From assembly GCF_000176035.2 (NCBI RefSeq), contig NC_015675.1, positions 496,001 through 560,000 on the forward strand: a stretch of 64,000 nucleotides of DNA, given 5' to 3'. The first letter of the stretch is position 1; each line of letters opens with the position of its first letter. The position numbers were made by a program, and so were the translations under genes. The notes beneath the pieces are model-generated. The model was not told the origin of the DNA and made no database searches. It was given only the letters and a program-made list of their open reading frames with translations. Positions 61,079 to 64,000 of the stretch are shown here, piece after piece. The DNA is from Mesorhizobium opportunistum WSM2075. Its GTDB lineage: Bacteria; Pseudomonadota; Alphaproteobacteria; Rhizobiales; Rhizobiaceae.

Positions 61079-61169
61079 TCTTAATGGCCAAGAGGAGAGC
61101 GTCGGCAACGGCGCGGGTGAGTGGAGCCGGCCGAGAGAGCCGGCAACAAGCGCCGCGAGGGAGGTCAGG

Positions 61170-62180
61170 ATGAACAGCGCGGCTGACGTGAGCTCGCCGC
61201 CCCGGGATGCGCAATCATTCCGGCGGCGATTGATCGGCTTCATTGCCGTCGGCGAGGTCGGCGTGCTGGCGGCGATGGCGTTGCTGATCGCGTTCTTCTG
61301 GCTGCTGGAACCGGCTTTCCTGTCCGAGCGCAACATCCGCGCTATTCTCAACGTCGTGTCGTTCGTCGGCATCATCGCCATCGGCCAGACCATTCTGCTG
61401 GTCGCCGGCGAGTTCGACCTGTCCGTCGGTTCGGTGGCCGGGCTGTCCGCCGTGGTCGCCGCCAAGCTGATGACCGCGGCCGCCCTGCCGGTGACAACAG
61501 GCATCCTCGGCGGCATCGCTGTCGGCGCGCTGATCGGCCTTCTCAATGGCCTCATCGTCGTCAGGCTCGGCATCCCCGCCTTCATCCAGACGCTCGGCAT
61601 GCTGTTCATCGGCCAGGGGCTGATCCAGGTGGTGACCGGCGGCTATCCGGTCTACCCGCTGCCGGAAGCGATCAACACGATCGGCGGCACCGATCTCGCC
61701 TTCGGGCTCGGCTGGAGCTTTGCCTTCTTCATCATCGCCGCCATCGCCGCCGACTTCGTGCTGCGGCGCACCGTGCTCGGGCGCAACATGTATGCCACCG
61801 GCGGCAACAAGGAAGTGGCGCATCTCGTCGGCATCAACACCAATGCCTACAAGATCGGCGCCTTCATCACGGTCGGCGCGCTGTCGGCGATCGCCGGCAT
61901 GTTCGTCATGGCCGACCTCGGCAGCGGCGGCACCTCGATCGGCAGCGGCTGGGAACTGACCGTCATCGCCGGCGTCGTGGTTGGCGGCGTCAGCCTGTTC
62001 GGCGGGGCCGGCACGGTGGCCGGCGGCGTCGTCGGCATCCTGATGCTGAAGGTGGTGCAGAGCGGCCTCGTCGTCATCGGCGTCAACTCCAACTGGCAGC
62101 AGATCGCGGTCGGCGTGATCATGGTCATGGCCGTCGGCCTCGACATCGTGCGCCGCCGCTATTTCATTGCCGGCGCCTGA
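61170..62180 (+). CDS. Sugar ABC transporter permease
   Basis: RbsC-type permease of 336 residues with about ten membrane segments. LLVAGEFDLSVGSVAGLS and VVVGGVSLFGGAGTVAGG are the family motifs. The ATG at 61170 follows GGGAGG. Here the permease comes first, then the binding protein, then the ATPase, an order different from the other sugar operons in the window. Confidence 0.9.
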   Translation: MNSAADVSSPPRDAQSFRRRLIGFIAVGEVGVLAAMALLIAFFWLLEPAFLSERNIRAILNVVSFVGIIAIGQTILLVAGEFDLSVGSVAGLSAVVAAKLMTAAALPVTTGILGGIAVGALIGLLNGLIVVRLGIPAFIQTLGMLFIGQGLIQVVTGGYPVYPLPEAINTIGGTDLAFGLGWSFAFFIIAAIAADFVLRRTVLGRNMYATGGNKEVAHLVGINTNAYKIGAFITVGALSAIAGMFVMADLGSGGTSIGSGWELTVIAGVVVGGVSLFGGAGTVAGGVVGILMLKVVQSGLVVIGVNSNWQQIAVGVIMVMAVGLDIVRRRYFIAGA

Positions 62181-62245
62181 AGGCCGCAAGAGAAAGCAGA
62201 CATATTGCGCCGGCAAAAACGCCGGCCGACGAAGGGAGGAAGGAC

Positions 62246-63220
62246 ATGAAAATCGACTTGAAAAAAGGGCTGGTCGGCGCCGCATTGGTGGCGGCGGCCG
62301 TTGCCACGTCGCTGGGCTCAGCGGGCCTGGCCCGGGCGGCGGACGTCCACCTGCTCTGGGTGCAGGCGATGAAGGATCATCCCGTACACCGGCTGATGCA
62401 GGCGGGCTTCCTGAACAAGTGCAAGGAACTCGGCTACACCTGCGAGGTGGTCGGTGATCCGAGCGCCACCAACTGGGACATTCCAGCGACCTTGCCGCTT
62501 GCCGAAGCCGCCCTGGCCCGCACCAAATACGATGCCATCGGCGTCTACGGCCCGGATCCGGCAATCTATTCCTACATCTCCAAACTTGCCAAGGAAGGCT
62601 TCCCGATCGTCACCTGGCACGTCCTGCCGCCGGAAGGCACCGTCAACGGCCTGAAGGCGGCAACCGGCGAGAACATCGCCGAGGCCGGAACCAATGCCGC
62701 GATCGCCATCGGCGACAAGCTTGGCGGCAAGGGCACCGTGGCGCTGACGCAGGGCGCTTCCAACGACACCGAGAACGCCATGTCGGATGCCTTCCGCAAG
62801 ACCATCGCGGCGAAGTATCCCGGCATCAAGGTCCTGGACACCCAGATGGAGGGTTTCGAGCCCTCGGCGGCGGAGGCCAAGGCCGTTGCGATCCTGCAAG
62901 GCAATCCTGACGTGACCGCCGCCTTCGGCACCACCGGCAACAGCATCCAGACCTGGTCGGGCGCCGCCCGCAAGGCCGGGCGCGACGTCGTCATCATCGG
63001 CATGGATTACATCAGGCAGAACCTCGATCTGGTGAAGTCGGGCGCCGCCTACGGCATTGTCGCGCAGCCGCTCTACGAAGAAAGCGCCAAGGTCGCCGAA
63101 CTGCTCGGCGACCTCGCCCAGGGCAAGACCGTGCCCTACAGCAATCCGTTGCCGGCGAAGGTGATCACATCAGGCGACCTCGAACCCTATTACAAGATGC
63201 TGGACAGCGCCGGCCAGTAA
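62246..63220 (+). CDS. Sugar ABC transporter substrate-binding protein
   Basis: Periplasmic protein of 324 residues with a signal peptide ending around LARAAD. It has the type I sugar-binding fold: VYGPDPAIYSYISKLA, LTQGASNDTENAMSDA and GMDYIRQNLDLVKSGA. It is not close to the paralogue pair at 46888-49173, so it belongs to a separate transporter. The ATG follows GGGAGGAAGG. Confidence 0.88.
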   Translation: MKIDLKKGLVGAALVAAAVATSLGSAGLARAADVHLLWVQAMKDHPVHRLMQAGFLNKCKELGYTCEVVGDPSATNWDIPATLPLAEAALARTKYDAIGVYGPDPAIYSYISKLAKEGFPIVTWHVLPPEGTVNGLKAATGENIAEAGTNAAIAIGDKLGGKGTVALTQGASNDTENAMSDAFRKTIAAKYPGIKVLDTQMEGFEPSAAEAKAVAILQGNPDVTAAFGTTGNSIQTWSGAARKAGRDVVIIGMDYIRQNLDLVKSGAAYGIVAQPLYEESAKVAELLGDLAQGKTVPYSNPLPAKVITSGDLEPYYKMLDSAGQ

Positions 63221-63228
63221 CGCCTGCC

Positions 63229-63253
63229 GCCGGGCCTGCCCTGCGGGCCCGGC
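63229..63253 (+). terminator. Hairpin after the binding-protein gene
   Basis: GCCGGGCC (63229-63236) and GGCCCGGC (63246-63253) form an eight-base GC-rich stem between binding protein and ATPase. It has no T-run, so it likely protects or attenuates the transcript rather than ending it. Confidence 0.5.
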
Positions 63254-63273
63254 ACCTTCCAGGGGGATCGTCA

Positions 63274-64000
63274 TTGTCCGACGCCAGCCAAGAACCGCTG
63301 TTTTCAGCCACCGCCATCGCCAAGAATTTTGGCGGCGTGCAGGCGTTGCGCGGCGTCGATTTCGATGTCGTCCCGGGCGAGATTCATGCCTTGCTCGGCC
63401 AGAACGGCGCCGGCAAGTCGACGCTGGTCAAAATCCTCAATGGCGTGCATCCGGCCGGCTCCTACTCAGGCATTATCAAGCTCGACGGCCAGGCGGTCAA
63501 TTTTGCCTCGCCCGCCGATGCGCGGTCGAACGGCGTCGGCTACGTGCCGCAGGAGATCGAGGTGCTCGAACAGCTCTCGGTCGCAGAGAACGTCTTTGCC
63601 GGCCGCACCGGCCTCGGCGACGGCGTGCTGGTCCACCAGCGCAAGCTGGAAAAGCGGGCGGGCGAAATCTTTGCCGACCTCGGCATCGCCATCAATCCCA
63701 CGGCCTATGTCGCGTCTCTGACTTCGGCGCAGCGCCATCTGGTGATGATTGCACGCGCCATCGTACTGAAGCCGCGCGTGCTGATGCTGGACGAGCCGAC
63801 CGCCTCGCTGTCGGGCACGGAAGTCGATGCCCTGTTCAGCGTGCTGCGCCCCCTGAAAGCGCAAGGCGTGGCGATGATCTACATCACCCATCGCTTGCCC
63901 GAGGTGCTCGCCATCTGCGACCGCGCCACCGTGCTGCGCGACGGGCAAGTGGCGGTGCGGATCGCAAGGGAAGACTTTGATGCCGAGACCTTCATCTTCT
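63274..64000 (+). CDS. Sugar ABC transporter ATP-binding protein, 5' part only
   Basis: The first ATPase domain of an RbsA-type protein; the gene runs off the window. About 242 residues are visible, with Walker A GQNGAGKST (about 44-52), the degenerate signature LTSAQRH and Walker B VLMLDEPTASL. The start is a TTG at 63274, supported by AGGGGGA six bases upstream; no ATG or GTG is suitably placed. It completes the permease-binding-protein-ATPase operon. Confidence 0.9.
   Translation, partial: MSDASQEPLFSATAIAKNFGGVQALRGVDFDVVPGEIHALLGQNGAGKSTLVKILNGVHPAGSYSGIIKLDGQAVNFASPADARSNGVGYVPQEIEVLEQLSVAENVFAGRTGLGDGVLVHQRKLEKRAGEIFADLGIAINPTAYVASLTSAQRHLVMIARAIVLKPRVLMLDEPTASLSGTEVDALFSVLRPLKAQGVAMIYITHRLPEVLAICDRATVLRDGQVAVRIAREDFDAETFIF

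Noticed and set aside
1..64000. tRNA or rRNA genes, insertion sequences, phage genes
   Set aside because: Reading both strands I saw no tRNA cloverleaf signature, no rRNA segment, and no transposase or integrase motif. A covariance search would be needed to exclude small RNAs.

Overview
The window looks like chromosomal DNA of a rhizobial alphaproteobacterium, most likely Mesorhizobium or a close relative. This rests on high GC, the hisB-DUF2628-hisH-hisA-hisF-hisE-coaA order, hslV and hslU in one operon, rhizopine (moc)-like genes beside inositol genes, many sugar ABC operons, and Rhizobiales-style palindromic intergenic repeats. The genus is an inference; there is no rRNA or tRNA here to confirm it.

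Region 1 (1-15.4 kb) is mostly housekeeping: the end of a LysE-type exporter, an L,D-transpeptidase, a PPi-type phosphofructokinase, an MBL hydrolase and a Do-type periplasmic protease. Then comes a leftward histidine operon ending in coaA, with an arginase-fold gene inserted between hisA and hisF. A rightward hslV-GNAT-DUF2585-hslU operon and a DUF1402 gene follow.

Region 2 (15.4-37.2 kb) is an inositol/rhizopine catabolic island. It holds mocD/mocE/mocF-like genes (desaturase-type oxygenase, Rieske ferredoxin, reductase) divergent from a LacI regulator. Next are a MocB/IbpA-type sugar ABC transporter, an IolG-type dehydrogenase, an SDR, a Gfo/Idh/MocA dehydrogenase, an RpiR-type IolR candidate, and iolC (fused to DUF2090), iolD, iolE and iolB. 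Sites matching GGAA-N6-TTCC lie before iolC and, in a weaker form, before the transporter. Inside this island sits a DAHP synthase gene preceded by what reads as a complete transcription attenuator with a Tyr-Trp-Tyr-Phe leader peptide.

Region 3 (37.3-42.4 kb) has DUF1045-phnM-phnN without the C-P lyase core, and an amino-acid-type ABC operon without its ATPase.

Region 4 (42.4-64 kb) is a large carbohydrate/keto-acid island: two sugar ABC transporters, two tandem paralogous binding proteins, an SMP-30 lactonase, two enolase-superfamily genes, an SDR, a split transketolase and a 2-hydroxyacid dehydrogenase. It also has an unusual E1alpha-E1beta-lipoyl fusion next to an E2-like protein that lacks both a lipoyl domain and the catalytic HxxxDG motif. 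A GntR regulator and a LacI regulator are encoded here. A repeated 14-bp motif (ATTATAATAGCATA) near the GntR-linked promoters and a 16-bp palindromic motif (ATTGATACCGGTACCA) at two promoters suggest two interlocking regulons. I regard the attenuator, the E1-lipoyl/E2-like pair and the two-regulator control of tandem binding proteins as the most interesting observations.
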